From the NCBI GenBank assembly GCA_052318935.1, contig JBQRKO010000017.1: a stretch of DNA of 64,000 bases; one strand, given 5' to 3'. Made by a program: the position numbers and the translations under genes. The notes beneath the pieces were generated by a model. The model was not told the DNA's origin. It ran no database searches and saw only the letters and a list, made by a program, of their open reading frames with translations. Positions within the stretch are counted from its first letter, which is position 1. Each line of letters starts with the position of its first letter. Below, in pieces: positions 51,357 to 60,641 of the stretch. Source of the stretch: Niallia sp052318935 (GTDB lineage: Bacteria; Bacillota; Bacilli; Bacillales; Cytobacillaceae).

Positions 51357-52964
51357 GTGAATCAATTACACAGAAAGATGGGAATATTCTCTTTAATGAT
51401 GGTCGGAATTGGTTCGATCATTGGATCAGGTTGGTTATTCGGGGCTTGGAGAGCTGCTCAAATTGCTGGACCTGCTGCAATTTTTTCATGGATTATCGGA
51501 ATGGTTGTCATTCTATTTATCGCACTATCTTATAGTGAATTAGGTGCTATGTTTCCTGAAGCAGGCGGAATGGTGAAGTATACCCAATACTCTCACGGCT
51601 CTTTTATGGGATTTATTGCTGCTTGGGCAAACTGGATTGCCATTGTATCTGTTGTACCTGTTGAAGCAATCGCTTCTGTTCAATATATGAGTTCATGGCC
51701 TTGGGAATGGGCACAATGGACGCATGGTTTAGTAGAAAAAGGAAGTCTTACTGCAGGTGGCTTAGCTATTGCTTCAGTCTTGCTTCTTATCTATTTTTTC
51801 TTAAATTACTGGACAGTCAACTTGTTTTCAAAAGCGAACTCTCTTATTACCATTTTTAAAATAATCATTCCTGGGCTTACCATTGGATCCCTCTTATTTG
51901 TTGGATTTCATGGAAGTAACTTTACATATGAACATAGTGTCGCTCCCAATGGATGGGCGAGTGTGTTTACAGCCGTTGCCACCTCTGGAATTGTGTTTGC
52001 ATTTAATGGTTTTCAAAGTCCGATCAATATGGCAGGAGAAGCAAAGAACCCTGGACGCTCCATTCCAATTGCCGTTGTCGGTTCGGTATTAATTGCAACT
52101 GTCATTTATGTGCTGCTTCAAGTTGCTTTCATCGGTGCTGTTGATCCTAGTATGCTCTTAAATGGATGGAGTCATTTAAACTTTAACTCTCCGTTTGCCG
52201 ACTTGGCTATTGCTCTTAATATTAATTTCCTTGTCATACTATTATATGCAGATGCTTTTATATCTCCATCTGGGACAGGAATCACTTATACAGCTACTAC
52301 TGCACGAATGGTATACGGTATGCAAAAGAACGAATATTTACCAAAAGGATTAGGAAGCATTCATCCGATTTATGGGATTCCTCGTCCTGCCATGTTATTA
52401 AATTTAGGAGTATCGTTTTTGTTTTTGTATTTATTTAGGGGATGGGGTGTTTTAGCAGAAGTAATATCCGTTGCTACTCTTATTTCCTATGTTACGGGTC
52501 CAGTTACTGCAATGACACTCAGAAGAACGGGAAAGGATTTATACAGACCATTGCGTTTAAAAGGCTTGAGCATCATTGCACCGCTAGGATTTGTTTTTGC
52601 TTCCTTAACATTATATTGGGCACGCTGGCCGCTTACCGGAGAAGTTTTATTCATTATTCTGATTGGCCTCCCTATCTATTTCTATTATCAAGCAAAAATA
52701 AAATGGGCAGGATTTAAAAGGAATTTTTCAGCAGGAATTTGGATGGTTTGCTACTTATTATGTATGATCCTCATTTCTTATTTAGGCAGTGAAAAATTTG
52801 GCGGATTAAATATCATTCCATATGGCTGGGATATGCTTCTCATCGCTTGTCTATCCTTTGGTTTTTATCTTTGGGCTATAAAGAGCGGGTTTGAGACCGA
52901 ATATCTTCAAGCAGGCAAGCAAGTAAATAAAGAGATGGAGAACCAAGAAAAAACCATTGCTTGA
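51357..52964 (+). CDS. APC-family amino acid permease
   Basis: This membrane permease of 535 residues has about 12 helices: GIGSIIGSGWLFGAWRAAQIAGPAA, YSELGAMFPEAGGMVKYTQYSHG, and SGIVFAFNGFQSPINMAGEAKNPGR. It belongs to the same subfamily as the permease at 19316. The GTG start follows AAGGGG. A dispersed repeat lies right after the stop. The substrate is unknown. Confidence 0.88.
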   Translation: MNQLHRKMGIFSLMMVGIGSIIGSGWLFGAWRAAQIAGPAAIFSWIIGMVVILFIALSYSELGAMFPEAGGMVKYTQYSHGSFMGFIAAWANWIAIVSVVPVEAIASVQYMSSWPWEWAQWTHGLVEKGSLTAGGLAIASVLLLIYFFLNYWTVNLFSKANSLITIFKIIIPGLTIGSLLFVGFHGSNFTYEHSVAPNGWASVFTAVATSGIVFAFNGFQSPINMAGEAKNPGRSIPIAVVGSVLIATVIYVLLQVAFIGAVDPSMLLNGWSHLNFNSPFADLAIALNINFLVILLYADAFISPSGTGITYTATTARMVYGMQKNEYLPKGLGSIHPIYGIPRPAMLLNLGVSFLFLYLFRGWGVLAEVISVATLISYVTGPVTAMTLRRTGKDLYRPLRLKGLSIIAPLGFVFASLTLYWARWPLTGEVLFIILIGLPIYFYYQAKIKWAGFKRNFSAGIWMVCYLLCMILISYLGSEKFGGLNIIPYGWDMLLIACLSFGFYLWAIKSGFETEYLQAGKQVNKEMENQEKTIA

Positions 52965-52965
52965 T

Positions 52966-53085
52966 AAGAAAAGCGCAGGCGTCTTGATCAGCCCCGAAGA
53001 AAAATGTTCTCTTGGCTCAAAAAGTGCTCTTTACTTTTAGAGACAAGAGGTTATCTTTCACAGGGGCTAGGCGCCGGAGCTAGAC
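52966..53085. repeat. Dispersed hairpin repeat, copy 2
   Basis: It starts AAGAAAAGCGCAGGCG and ends GGGGCTAGGCGCCGGAGCTAGAC, collinear with the element at 39225. GCCCCGAAG and CAGGGGCTAGGC parts can pair. It lies directly after the permease gene and may serve as its terminator. Confidence 0.85.
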
Positions 53086-53226
53086 ACCAAGATGCCTAAA
53101 AAAAAATTTTCTTATATCTAAAAAAAAACCTTTCCTTAACACTGTCAGCATAGTAAAATAACGACATAAATGGTCGCAATTTTCAGAAAACATTAACAAA
53201 ACTTTCTTTTTCAGGGGGAATGAACA

Positions 53227-54681
53227 GTGAATTTAACAGAAAAACAACTATTCTCAGAGTATAACGTTGCATCATTTTATGATGAGATGTTCTCACCAAC
53301 TAATGAAGTAAGAGAATATTACAAGCAAGTTTATCATCAGCTGCAAGAAATGGGCTCTGAGGAATTAATCAAACGGCAGCTGTCCACTGAAGCTCTAATG
53401 GTGAAGCAAGGAATCACCTTCACGTTGTATCAAGAACAGTATGGCGATCCCCTTGAACGCACAATTCCATTTGATACCATTCCCCGTATTTTAACGGCAG
53501 AAGAATGGAGCTTCCTTGAAAAAGGTTTGAAACAAAGAGTAGCTGCATTAAATCAATTTATTTACGATATTTATCATGAACAAAACATCGTACGCGATAA
53601 TATTATTCCTAGAAAGCTAATTGTCACAAACTGTTATTTCCGCCCAGAAATGATGAATGTCCAAGTTCCTGAAAATACGTATATAACGTTATCCGGCATT
53701 GATTTAATTCGAGATGAAAATGGGGAGTTCTTTGTTTTAGAAGATAATTTACGGACTCCTTCTGGCATCTCTTACTTATACAAGAATCGTCAGCTTATGA
53801 GCCAATGTTTACCTGAATTATTGTTTCATAATCAAGTTCGCTGTATGGATCATGGATTAAACCATCTATTATCCGGTCTAAGAAGTATGGCTCAAGGCAG
53901 TAAGAGGAATCCTAAAGTGGTCCTATTGACACCAGGCCGCTACAATTCAGCTTATTATGAACATTGCTTCCTTGCTCAAGAGATGGGGATTGAACTAGTA
54001 GAGGGCCCAGATCTTGTCGTAATTGATCATAAAGTATATATGAAAAGTTTTCATGGTCTAGAACAAGTAGATGTCATATACCGGAGATTGGATGATGATT
54101 ATTTAGATCCTCTTGCTTTTCTGCCGGATTCCTTGCTAGGAGTTGCAGGACTCATGAATGCTTACCGAGCAGGAAATGTTACCATCACCAATGCACCTGG
54201 TACGGGTGTAGCTGATGATAAAGCTATATACGCTTATGTACCAGATATGATTCGCTATTACTTAAATGAAGAACCGATTTTAAAAAATGTTCCTACTTAT
54301 ATTCTCTCTCGTCAAGATGAACGAGAATATGTTTTGAATCATTTATCGGAGCTTGTTGTAAAAGAAACCTCTCTTTCAGGCGGATACGGGATGTTAATCG
54401 GACCTAAAGCAACGGAAGAAGAGATTGCTTTGTTCGCTGAGAATATTAGGCAGGATCCAAGCCGATACATTGCACAGCCAACGATTAAACTTTCCACAGC
54501 TCCCTCTCTTATTGGAGAAAAAATTAAACCGCGGCACATTGACTTACGTGCATTTGTGATCGCAGGAAAAGAAATCAGCGTAGTTCCTGGCGGGTTAACA
54601 AGGGTTGCTTTGAAGGAAGGATCCTTAGTTGTAAACTCCTCTCAAGGTGGTGGAAGCAAGGATACTTGGGTTTTAGAATAA
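53227..54681 (+). CDS. Circularly permuted type-2 ATP-grasp protein
   Basis: This 484-residue protein of the cpATP-grasp type has FYDEMFSPTNEVREYYKQVYHQL at the N-terminus, DNLRTPSGISYLYKNRQLM in the middle, and near the C-terminus the nucleotide-binding VKETSLSGGYGMLIGPKAT and HIDLRAFVIAG. Such proteins are always found with alpha-E and transglutaminase-like partners and are thought to make an unknown peptide-like compound. The GTG start follows AGGGGG. It is the first of three operon genes. Confidence 0.92.
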   Translation: MNLTEKQLFSEYNVASFYDEMFSPTNEVREYYKQVYHQLQEMGSEELIKRQLSTEALMVKQGITFTLYQEQYGDPLERTIPFDTIPRILTAEEWSFLEKGLKQRVAALNQFIYDIYHEQNIVRDNIIPRKLIVTNCYFRPEMMNVQVPENTYITLSGIDLIRDENGEFFVLEDNLRTPSGISYLYKNRQLMSQCLPELLFHNQVRCMDHGLNHLLSGLRSMAQGSKRNPKVVLLTPGRYNSAYYEHCFLAQEMGIELVEGPDLVVIDHKVYMKSFHGLEQVDVIYRRLDDDYLDPLAFLPDSLLGVAGLMNAYRAGNVTITNAPGTGVADDKAIYAYVPDMIRYYLNEEPILKNVPTYILSRQDEREYVLNHLSELVVKETSLSGGYGMLIGPKATEEEIALFAENIRQDPSRYIAQPTIKLSTAPSLIGEKIKPRHIDLRAFVIAGKEISVVPGGLTRVALKEGSLVVNSSQGGGSKDTWVLE

Positions 54682-54749
54682 TGGTGTTAGCTTGCGGAGT
54701 AAAACACCCCTCACACTTGATTTTTGTAGAAGAAAGGTAGGAATACATA

Positions 54750-55721
54750 ATGCTTAATCGTGCAGCAGAACAATTATTTTGGATCGGTCGATACATGGAA
54801 AGAATTCAAAATCATACACGTTTAATTCAAGTTAGTTATCATATGCGCCATGATGTAAATACAAATACTGCCCAAGCTGAATTTGCTTGGGAAAGACTTT
54901 TAGAAAGCTTTCATTGTCAAAAGGATTTTTATCTGAATTATTCAGAAGCGAATGAAGAAACGGTTTTACACTATATCACCTTTGACTCGTTAAATATCAA
55001 TTCAATTTACGCTTGTATCAAACAAGCTAGAACGAATGCTCATGCCGTCAGAGATAAACTTCCGAGCGAATCGTGGGAGGCCTTAAATGCTCTCTATCTT
55101 TGGATGCAGGAAAAAGATATTGGCGATTGTCTGTTGGAAACACCCTTCTTATTTTATCAAAAATTAAAGGAATGGCTCACTTTATTCCATAACAGCCTTG
55201 AATGCTCCATGCTTCGCCAAAGTGAGTGGCATGTACTGCAGATGGGAATCTTTTTGGAGCGAACCGAGAATACGGTAAGAATGCTCCAATCTATTCATCA
55301 AGAATTTCTCTATGATTCCGATTTTGTGCACAGCAATGATCAATATCACAAAATGTGTGCCTTTTTAAAATCCTTAAATGCCTATGAAGGGTTTCGCACC
55401 ATGTGTGCAGATAATCTGCAAATGGGAAAAATTGTAGAGTTTTTAATAAGTTGTTCTGTGTTCCCAAGGTCGTATTATGCTTCATTAATCGCTTTGGAAA
55501 ATCATTTAAAGGCGTTCCAGCATATATTGCCTCATACTTCTTTATATTACAAAGCGGCGGGGAAGGTGGAAAAATTAATTTCTCATGTATCTTATTTAGA
55601 ATGGCGCCAGATTTCGACTAATTCTTTGCAAAAACTGCTCGATGACTTGCAATTGTCTTCGAATGAAATAGGAGCCCTTATTTCAAGAGCATTTTCACAA
55701 CAGGAGATGGTAAGAGTATGA
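54750..55721 (+). CDS. Alpha-E domain protein
   Basis: This 323-residue almost all-helical protein opens with MLNRAAEQLFWIGRYMERIQNHTRLIQV, the alpha-E signature, and contains WHVLQMGIFLERTENTVRML and CSVFPRSYYASLIALENHL. Its function is unknown, but it is a fixed partner of the cpATP-grasp protein. It overlaps the next gene by 4 bases. Confidence 0.92.
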   Translation: MLNRAAEQLFWIGRYMERIQNHTRLIQVSYHMRHDVNTNTAQAEFAWERLLESFHCQKDFYLNYSEANEETVLHYITFDSLNINSIYACIKQARTNAHAVRDKLPSESWEALNALYLWMQEKDIGDCLLETPFLFYQKLKEWLTLFHNSLECSMLRQSEWHVLQMGIFLERTENTVRMLQSIHQEFLYDSDFVHSNDQYHKMCAFLKSLNAYEGFRTMCADNLQMGKIVEFLISCSVFPRSYYASLIALENHLKAFQHILPHTSLYYKAAGKVEKLISHVSYLEWRQISTNSLQKLLDDLQLSSNEIGALISRAFSQQEMVRV

Positions 55722-56587
55722 AAATCCAAATTTCTCATATGACCCGTTATCGGTATGAAGAACCGGTCTTTAATAGTGTAAATGAAGTTCGATTAACACC
55801 TCGTACAAATGATCGCCAATCTTGTCATCACCATTCGGTCTTCATTAATCCAACGGTGCCTTTGTTTACATACGAGGACTATTTTGGCAACCGAGTGTAC
55901 AGTTTTTCTATTGCAGATCCGCATGATGAAATTGTGATCGAAACACACTCGATTGTTGCCACTTATGACGAGCAGATTAAGAATGTGCAGGAATATCCGT
56001 TAGATGAGGAGCTGAAAATCCTAGCAAGTGAACAGTTCCAAAACGATTTTGCTGAATACTTAACAAATACGACCTATACATTTCTGACTCCAAAAATACA
56101 AGCATTCACTGAAGATACAAAAAACAGTTCAGAAGCTACGAGTGTGTACCAAATTATTGAAAACATCTCTAGAGCCATCTATACACAGTTTAAGTATGAT
56201 CCTGAAGCAACAGATGTTCAAACTACTGTCGCAGACACATTTAAACTAAAACGAGGAGTATGCCAGGATTTCGCTCACTTAATGATTTCCATGTGCAAAA
56301 GCCTCGGCATCCCCGCTCGATACGTGAGTGGCTACCATTTCGTCGGTGATCTTCAAGGTGGACATGCTGACTTTGAGCAGGCTTCCCACGCATGGATAGA
56401 AGCGTATGTACCGGGAATTGGCTGGTTGGGCTTTGACCCAACCAACAACGGAAAAGTCAACTGGCGCTACGTAAAAATCGGCCACGGCCGCGACTACAAA
56501 GACATCGTCCCGATAAAAGGCAGCTACCTTGGAGTGGCCAACCAAACTCTTGAAATAGCCGTCGACGTACAAAAGCTAGAAAACTAA
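55718..56587 (+). CDS. Transglutaminase-like cysteine protease/amidase
   Basis: This 289-residue protein has an N-terminal beta domain (ISHMTRYRYEEPVFNSVNEVRLTPR) and a transglutaminase core with Cys in LKRGVCQDFAHLMISMCKSLGIPARYVSGY, His in ASHAWIEAYVPGIGW and Asp in GFDPTNN. All three catalytic residues are present. It completes the cpATP-grasp/alpha-E/transglutaminase triad and may process the product. Confidence 0.93.
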   Translation: MKIQISHMTRYRYEEPVFNSVNEVRLTPRTNDRQSCHHHSVFINPTVPLFTYEDYFGNRVYSFSIADPHDEIVIETHSIVATYDEQIKNVQEYPLDEELKILASEQFQNDFAEYLTNTTYTFLTPKIQAFTEDTKNSSEATSVYQIIENISRAIYTQFKYDPEATDVQTTVADTFKLKRGVCQDFAHLMISMCKSLGIPARYVSGYHFVGDLQGGHADFEQASHAWIEAYVPGIGWLGFDPTNNGKVNWRYVKIGHGRDYKDIVPIKGSYLGVANQTLEIAVDVQKLEN

Positions 56588-56710
56588 GAAAAGCTCAGGG
56601 TGTCTTTCTTCTATTTTGTTTCTTTTTTGATCACTTAAATAATAGGATATTGACAGTTCCGAGTATTTTAGTTAGAATAATAAAAAATATAAATAATAAC
56701 ACACGAAAAT

Positions 56711-56868
56711 CTCTTATCCAGAGAGGTGGAGGGACTGGCCCAATGAAACCTCAGCAACCACAATCTTTTGAATTGTATGGTGCTAATTCCAACAAAGCTT
56801 AGCTTTGGACGATAAGAAGAGGTGCCTTTTTTATACAAAAAAACCCTCTTCTTAGGAAGAGGGTTTTT
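56711..56868 (+). promoter_or_regulatory. SAM-I (S-box) riboswitch with terminator
   Basis: The aptamer runs from TCTTATC (56712-56718) to GATAAGA (56811-56817), with the S-box cores AGAGAGGTGGAGGGACTGGCC, ATGAAACCTCAGCAACC and GGTGCTAATTCC in order. The terminator is 56839-56868 (AAAAACCCTCTTC/GAAGAGGGTTTTT). The 3' side of P1, TAAGAAGAGG (56813-56822), is complementary to CCTCTTCTTA (56845-56854) in the terminator arm. So aptamer and antiterminator exclude each other: SAM should switch the downstream gene off. Confidence 0.95.
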
Positions 56869-56890
56869 GTATATTGAGAGGAGAATTTTT

Positions 56891-57208
56891 ATGCATATTA
56901 GCAAGACACACGTTGAAGTAAATGATTATTTAGATTTGTACCTTTATGCGGGAAGTATCGGGGATGATTCATGGCAGCATGAAATTATCGAAAAACTAAA
57001 AAATGTCCATAACAACACATTATCACAAAACGAATCTCTAATTATCGATAACCTTTGGGAGAAATACAAACATATTAATGAAGAGATTCTTACTGCTTAT
57101 CACCAATTACGAAATCAGTCTTCTAATAAAGATTTACAAGATAAACTTTGGGAGCTAAAGCAGCAGCGTGTTTCATTAAGCCAACAGATTCGCTTAGCAA
57201 AGAATTAG
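56891..57208 (+). CDS. Small protein of unknown function under SAM riboswitch control
   Basis: This soluble protein of 105 residues is rich in charged and helical residues: HISKTHVEVNDYLDLYLYAG, DDSWQHEIIEKLKNVHNN, and a C-terminal segment (NQSSNKDLQDKLWELKQQRVSL) likely to form a coiled coil. It has no signal or membrane segment. I do not recognise it. GAGAGGAG precedes the ATG at 56891; the ORF is open to 56822 but that lies in the riboswitch. It is the only gene the SAM riboswitch can control before the next repeat and terminator, so a role in methionine or sulfur metabolism is inferred. Confidence 0.75.
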   Translation: MHISKTHVEVNDYLDLYLYAGSIGDDSWQHEIIEKLKNVHNNTLSQNESLIIDNLWEKYKHINEEILTAYHQLRNQSSNKDLQDKLWELKQQRVSLSQQIRLAKN

Positions 57209-57256
57209 TCTCCAAAGATAACGTAGTTTTCCTAGCTTAAATATTATTAATTTAAA

Positions 57257-57343
57257 AAGTCTGTTTTCGTATAGGTTGTTGCTTTTAAACGCTTTTCTAA
57301 ATGTTTTATGTAAAAAATAACAAACCTTGAGAAAACAGCATTT
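57257..57343. repeat. Short inverted-repeat element (MITE-like), copy 1
   Basis: Left end CTGTTTTCGTATAGGTTGTT and right end AACAAACCTTGAGAAAACAG are inverted copies. The interior of about 35 bases has no gene. A longer element with related ends is at 57887. Confidence 0.75.
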
Positions 57344-57345
57344 AA

Positions 57346-57378
57346 AAGAATCACCTTATCTTAGATAAGGTGATTCTT
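57346..57378. terminator. Bidirectional terminator between the SAM-controlled gene and the Met-rich gene
   Basis: AAGAATCACCTTATC and GATAAGGTGATTCTT form a perfect 15-base stem with a TTA loop. The stem lies between converging genes. Confidence 0.85.
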
Positions 57379-57386
57379 CCTATGTA

Positions 57387-57593
57387 CTAGATTTTTTCTT
57401 TCATTTTAGCCATCATGTTCATCATAGATGTCATCATTTCATCGCACTCTTGCATCTTTGACATCATTTCATCCATTTCCATGTCCATTTCCATATCAGA
57501 CATCTTGTCCATCATCATTTTCATACAATTCATTTCACACATCATTCTTTCCATACATACCATCATTGTCATATCCATGCACATTTTTTCCAT
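57387..57593 (-). CDS. Small methionine-rich protein
   Basis: This 68-residue protein is more than one third methionine, with several cysteines: MCMDMTMMVCMERMMCEMNC, then MKMMMDKMSDMEMDMEMDEM. The remaining residues are mostly acidic or basic. The ATG at 57593 follows GGAGGA at 7 bases. The frame is closed by a stop just before a strong terminator, so it has gene-like boundaries. Dense Met/Cys clusters could bind Cu(I) or other soft metals or scavenge oxidants; a methionine store is another idea given the SAM riboswitch nearby. I recognise no family. Confidence 0.65.
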   Translation of the reverse strand: MEKMCMDMTMMVCMERMMCEMNCMKMMMDKMSDMEMDMEMDEMMSKMQECDEMMTSMMNMMAKMKEKI

Positions 57594-57886
57594 TTTCCAT
57601 TCCTCCAATTAAATAATTTTTTGAATAAAAAAGAAATAAAAAAGCGCATAAAAATATCCTCACAAGCATTTGATAATTGAGTTACTGAAAAAACGGGGAT
57701 TACCGAATCGTAAACTTTACATCATCATACTTAGAGGCTTTTTAGCGCTTCATGTTGTTTATTTTTTCCTTTTTTATACATTCATAATTATATAACTAAA
57801 GTATTTAACCGTCAATTTATTACTATTAGAATTTACATATTTTTATCTTTTTTTAATATTTTAGTAATCTATTCTTCTATTTAAGA
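57594..57886. other. AT-rich gap upstream of the Met-rich gene
   Basis: No gene is visible. It should hold the promoter of the Met-rich gene. I see no clear operator. Confidence 0.35.
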
Positions 57887-58092
57887 AAGGCTCTTTTCGT
57901 ATAGATTATTGTTATTTAACCCCAGCCTGAATACACTTCGCTTTCCGCCGCCGAGCCACTTCGTCGTTTCACTCCTGTAGGGTCTCGCCTGTCTCGCTAA
58001 TCCTGTAAGAGTCTACGTGTATTCAAGCTGCTCCGTATTCAAAACGGTTTTTCAACTTATTAAAAAGCAACAAACTTTTAGAAAACAGCCTT
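57887..58092. repeat. Inverted-repeat element (MITE-like), copy 2, with GC-rich core
   Basis: Left end AAGGCTCTTTTCGTATAGAT and right end TTTTAGAAAACAGCCTT are imperfect inverted repeats related to those at 57257. The core contains CACTTCGCTTTCCGCCGCCG and CCTGTAGGGTCTCGCCTG, a type of GC-rich intergenic repeat common in Bacillus genomes. No coding capacity. Confidence 0.75.
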
Positions 58093-58133
58093 AAGAAAAA
58101 ATCGCTATGCATTCGTACACTTCTTTTTGCCTA

Positions 58134-58940
58134 TCACTTCCCTCTTGTACGGTAGCGGGGATGCTCTGGAAGCATGGACGAAACGAGCGTTTTCACAGCG
58201 GGGTGAGAAGAATAAAAAAATTGATCTTTATAATCGCAATGCTCGACCACTTCCCCTTTCTCCATTACAGCCAAAGAGTCGGAAATAGAATAGGCCGCTT
58301 TCAAGTCGTGTGTAATAAAAAGATAAGAGAGACCAAATACCGATTTCAACTCGTTTAACAACTCTAATATGTTTGTTTGATTGACCATATCTAAACTGCT
58401 TACCGCCTCATCCAATACAATTAATTTCGGTTTTAAGGCAATCGCTCTTGCAATATTAATTCTTTGCAGCTGTCCTCCACTAAATTGATGAGGATACTTC
58501 CGCATATCCCCACTATTCAACCCGACTTTTTCTAACAATTCTCCAATGGTTTGTTTTTGTTCATCCACAGACATTCTTTCGTAGTTTTGCAGCGGTTCAC
58601 CGATAATTTGTTCTGCTGTCATTCGTGGATTGACGGAAGAATAGCAATCTTGAAACACGACTTGAAGATCGCGGCGAAGTCGTTTTCGCGTATTCCGATC
58701 CGTGTGATAAAAATCATGCCCTTGAAAAAGAACTTGACCCTTTTGAGGCTTTTCTAATCCAAGAATCACTTTGCCTAGTGTACTTTTCCCTGCTCCACTC
58801 ATTCCGAGAAGCCCGAGACACATTCCTTGTTCTATGGAAATAGAAACGTTTGAAAGCACCTTTTTTCCTTGATCTTTTTTTCCAAATAAACGAAAAGAAC
58901 TATAAGTATGCGTTACTTCCTTCACCTGCAGTAAACTCAT
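58134..58940 (-). CDS. Nickel/peptide-type ABC transporter ATP-binding protein (NikE/OppF-like)
   Basis: This 268-residue ATPase has Walker A GMSGAGKST, signature FSGGQLQRI and Walker B LIVLDEAVSSLD. Its short form matches NikE/CntF. It is the last gene of the importer operon, 23 bases after the NikD-like gene. Confidence 0.9.
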   Translation of the reverse strand: MSLLQVKEVTHTYSSFRLFGKKDQGKKVLSNVSISIEQGMCLGLLGMSGAGKSTLGKVILGLEKPQKGQVLFQGHDFYHTDRNTRKRLRRDLQVVFQDCYSSVNPRMTAEQIIGEPLQNYERMSVDEQKQTIGELLEKVGLNSGDMRKYPHQFSGGQLQRINIARAIALKPKLIVLDEAVSSLDMVNQTNILELLNELKSVFGLSYLFITHDLKAAYSISDSLAVMEKGEVVEHCDYKDQFFYSSHPAVKTLVSSMLPEHPRYRTRGK

Positions 58941-58963
58941 TTTTCCACCCCCTATTCAAAAAA

Positions 58964-59800
58964 CTAATCTAGTAATCTAACTTGCTTATTTAAGTTTAAC
59001 GAAGGTCTAGCATGAAGTAACTTTTTCGTATACTCATGCTGTGGGTTATCAAACAGCTCGTAAACATCCGCTTTTTCTACAATTCTTCCCTTGTGCATAA
59101 CCGCAACATCGTCAGCCATTTCAGCAATAACACCGAGGTCGTGAGAAATTAATAAAATGGACGCATCATATTTTGAACGAATAGAATCCAACAGACGCAA
59201 AACCTGTAATTGGTTCGTTACATCGAGTGCGGTTGTTGGCTCATCGGCAATGATGACGGATGGCTTTAAAGATAGTGACATCGCAATCATTACCCGCTGC
59301 AACATGCCACCACTTAATTGAAAAGGATATCGTCGCATCAGCTCAGAAGGATTTGGTAAATTCACATCATGCAAAGAAGCGACAGCAAGTTCCCATGCTT
59401 CCTTCTTTGTTAAAGCAGTATGGGTGCGAATTGTTTCTATAAATTGATTTCCGATGGTACGGACGGGAGTAAAGGCGTTCATTGGATTTTGCATAATAAG
59501 CGCCATTTCTTTACCACGAATCCGTTTCATCTCCTTATTTCCCAACATATTTAATTCTTTTCCATGTAATCGTATACTTCCTTCTACACTAGTGGTCTTA
59601 TAGTCAAGAAGCTTAAGAAGAGACAAACAAGTAATCGTTTTGCCACTGCCGCTTTCTCCTACAAGACCTAGCACACGCCCGGGCTGCAATTCAAAATGGA
59701 TGTCTTGCACTAATGGAACTGTTCCATTTAAAGTCTTTGCCGTCACATTTAGGCCGCTCACTTGCAAAACATTATGCTGTTTCTCTATCAATAGTCTCAT
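58964..59800 (-). CDS. Nickel/peptide-type ABC transporter ATP-binding protein (NikD/OppD-like)
   Basis: This 278-residue ATPase has Walker A GESGSGKT, signature LSGGMLQRV and Walker B VIIADEPTTALDV. The C-terminus (HEYTKKLLHARPSL) is the short type of NikD/CntD without the longer oligopeptide extension. Its start overlaps the permease gene by 29 bases. Confidence 0.9.
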   Translation of the reverse strand: MRLLIEKQHNVLQVSGLNVTAKTLNGTVPLVQDIHFELQPGRVLGLVGESGSGKTITCLSLLKLLDYKTTSVEGSIRLHGKELNMLGNKEMKRIRGKEMALIMQNPMNAFTPVRTIGNQFIETIRTHTALTKKEAWELAVASLHDVNLPNPSELMRRYPFQLSGGMLQRVMIAMSLSLKPSVIIADEPTTALDVTNQLQVLRLLDSIRSKYDASILLISHDLGVIAEMADDVAVMHKGRIVEKADVYELFDNPQHEYTKKLLHARPSLNLNKQVRLLD

Positions 59801-60641
59801 TCCTTCTTAAAAAACGTCGTTTTACCCCAAACCGTTCTGACAATGCTTCTCCTAACACATTAAATGTGATAACAACAAGCATAATCATTATACCTGGATA
59901 CAGCATTAACTCAGGATTACTTCGTATATATGCTTTTCCTTCATGAATCATTGCCCCCCATTCTGGTGTAGGCGGCTGAATACCGAATCCGAGAAAGGAC
60001 AGAGCAGAAATATCCATGATTGCCCAGCCCATTTCCAGCGTTCCCATTACAACAATTGGCGGAAGTACATTTGGCATAATATGCTTCCTGATAATTTTCC
60101 ATTGTGAAGTTCCATTTATTTTAGCAGCGGCAATAAAATCCTTTTCTTTAAAGCTAAGCACGATGCCGCGAAACATCCGAGCGTAATACACCCACTGTAC
60201 AAGCATCATCGCTAAAATTACTTGTGTCAGACCAGGACCGAATATCCCTACTAAACCTAGGATAAGAACAAGGTTTGGAAACGCCATTACGCCCTCACAA
60301 AATCTCATCAGCACAAGGTCGATCCATCCCCCCTTGTAACCTGCAAATGTTCCAACAAGCAAACCGATTCCTAATGAAGAAAGGAAAATCAGAGACGCAA
60401 AACCTAATGAAATGCGAGCACCATATAAAAGTCGTGAGAGATTGCATCTTCCTAAATAATCGGTACCCAATGGATATTCAAGTGATGGAGGCTGCAGTTT
60501 GAGCGTCAAATTCACTTGAATCGGGTCGTGCGGAGAGATCCATGGAGCCAAGATTGTCAGCATAAAAAGAATAAATAACGTAATCGAGCATACAATAATA
60601 GTCTTTGGACTCTTAAGAATGTTCTTTATTCTCACCATCAT
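59772..60641 (-). CDS. ABC transporter permease (NikC-like)
   Basis: This 289-residue permease has an N-terminal helix, the DPP-type loop YPLGTDYLGRCNLSRLLYGARISLG, and the EAA motif around FIAAAKINGTSQWKIIRKHIMPNVLPP. It overlaps the NikB-like gene by 4 bases. It forms the membrane channel with NikB. Confidence 0.92.
   Translation of the reverse strand: MMVRIKNILKSPKTIIVCSITLFILFMLTILAPWISPHDPIQVNLTLKLQPPSLEYPLGTDYLGRCNLSRLLYGARISLGFASLIFLSSLGIGLLVGTFAGYKGGWIDLVLMRFCEGVMAFPNLVLILGLVGIFGPGLTQVILAMMLVQWVYYARMFRGIVLSFKEKDFIAAAKINGTSQWKIIRKHIMPNVLPPIVVMGTLEMGWAIMDISALSFLGFGIQPPTPEWGAMIHEGKAYIRSNPELMLYPGIMIMLVVITFNVLGEALSERFGVKRRFLRRNETIDRETA

Noticed and set aside
56822..56890. Longer start for the SAM-controlled protein at 56822
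   Set aside because: It would begin inside the riboswitch antiterminator and cross the terminator; the ATG at 56891 has the only ribosome binding site.
57415..57616. Plus-strand frames opposite the Met-rich gene
   Set aside because: They are Ser/Ile/Phe-rich reflections of the ATG-rich minus strand. Only the minus frame has GGAGGA at correct spacing and a terminator.
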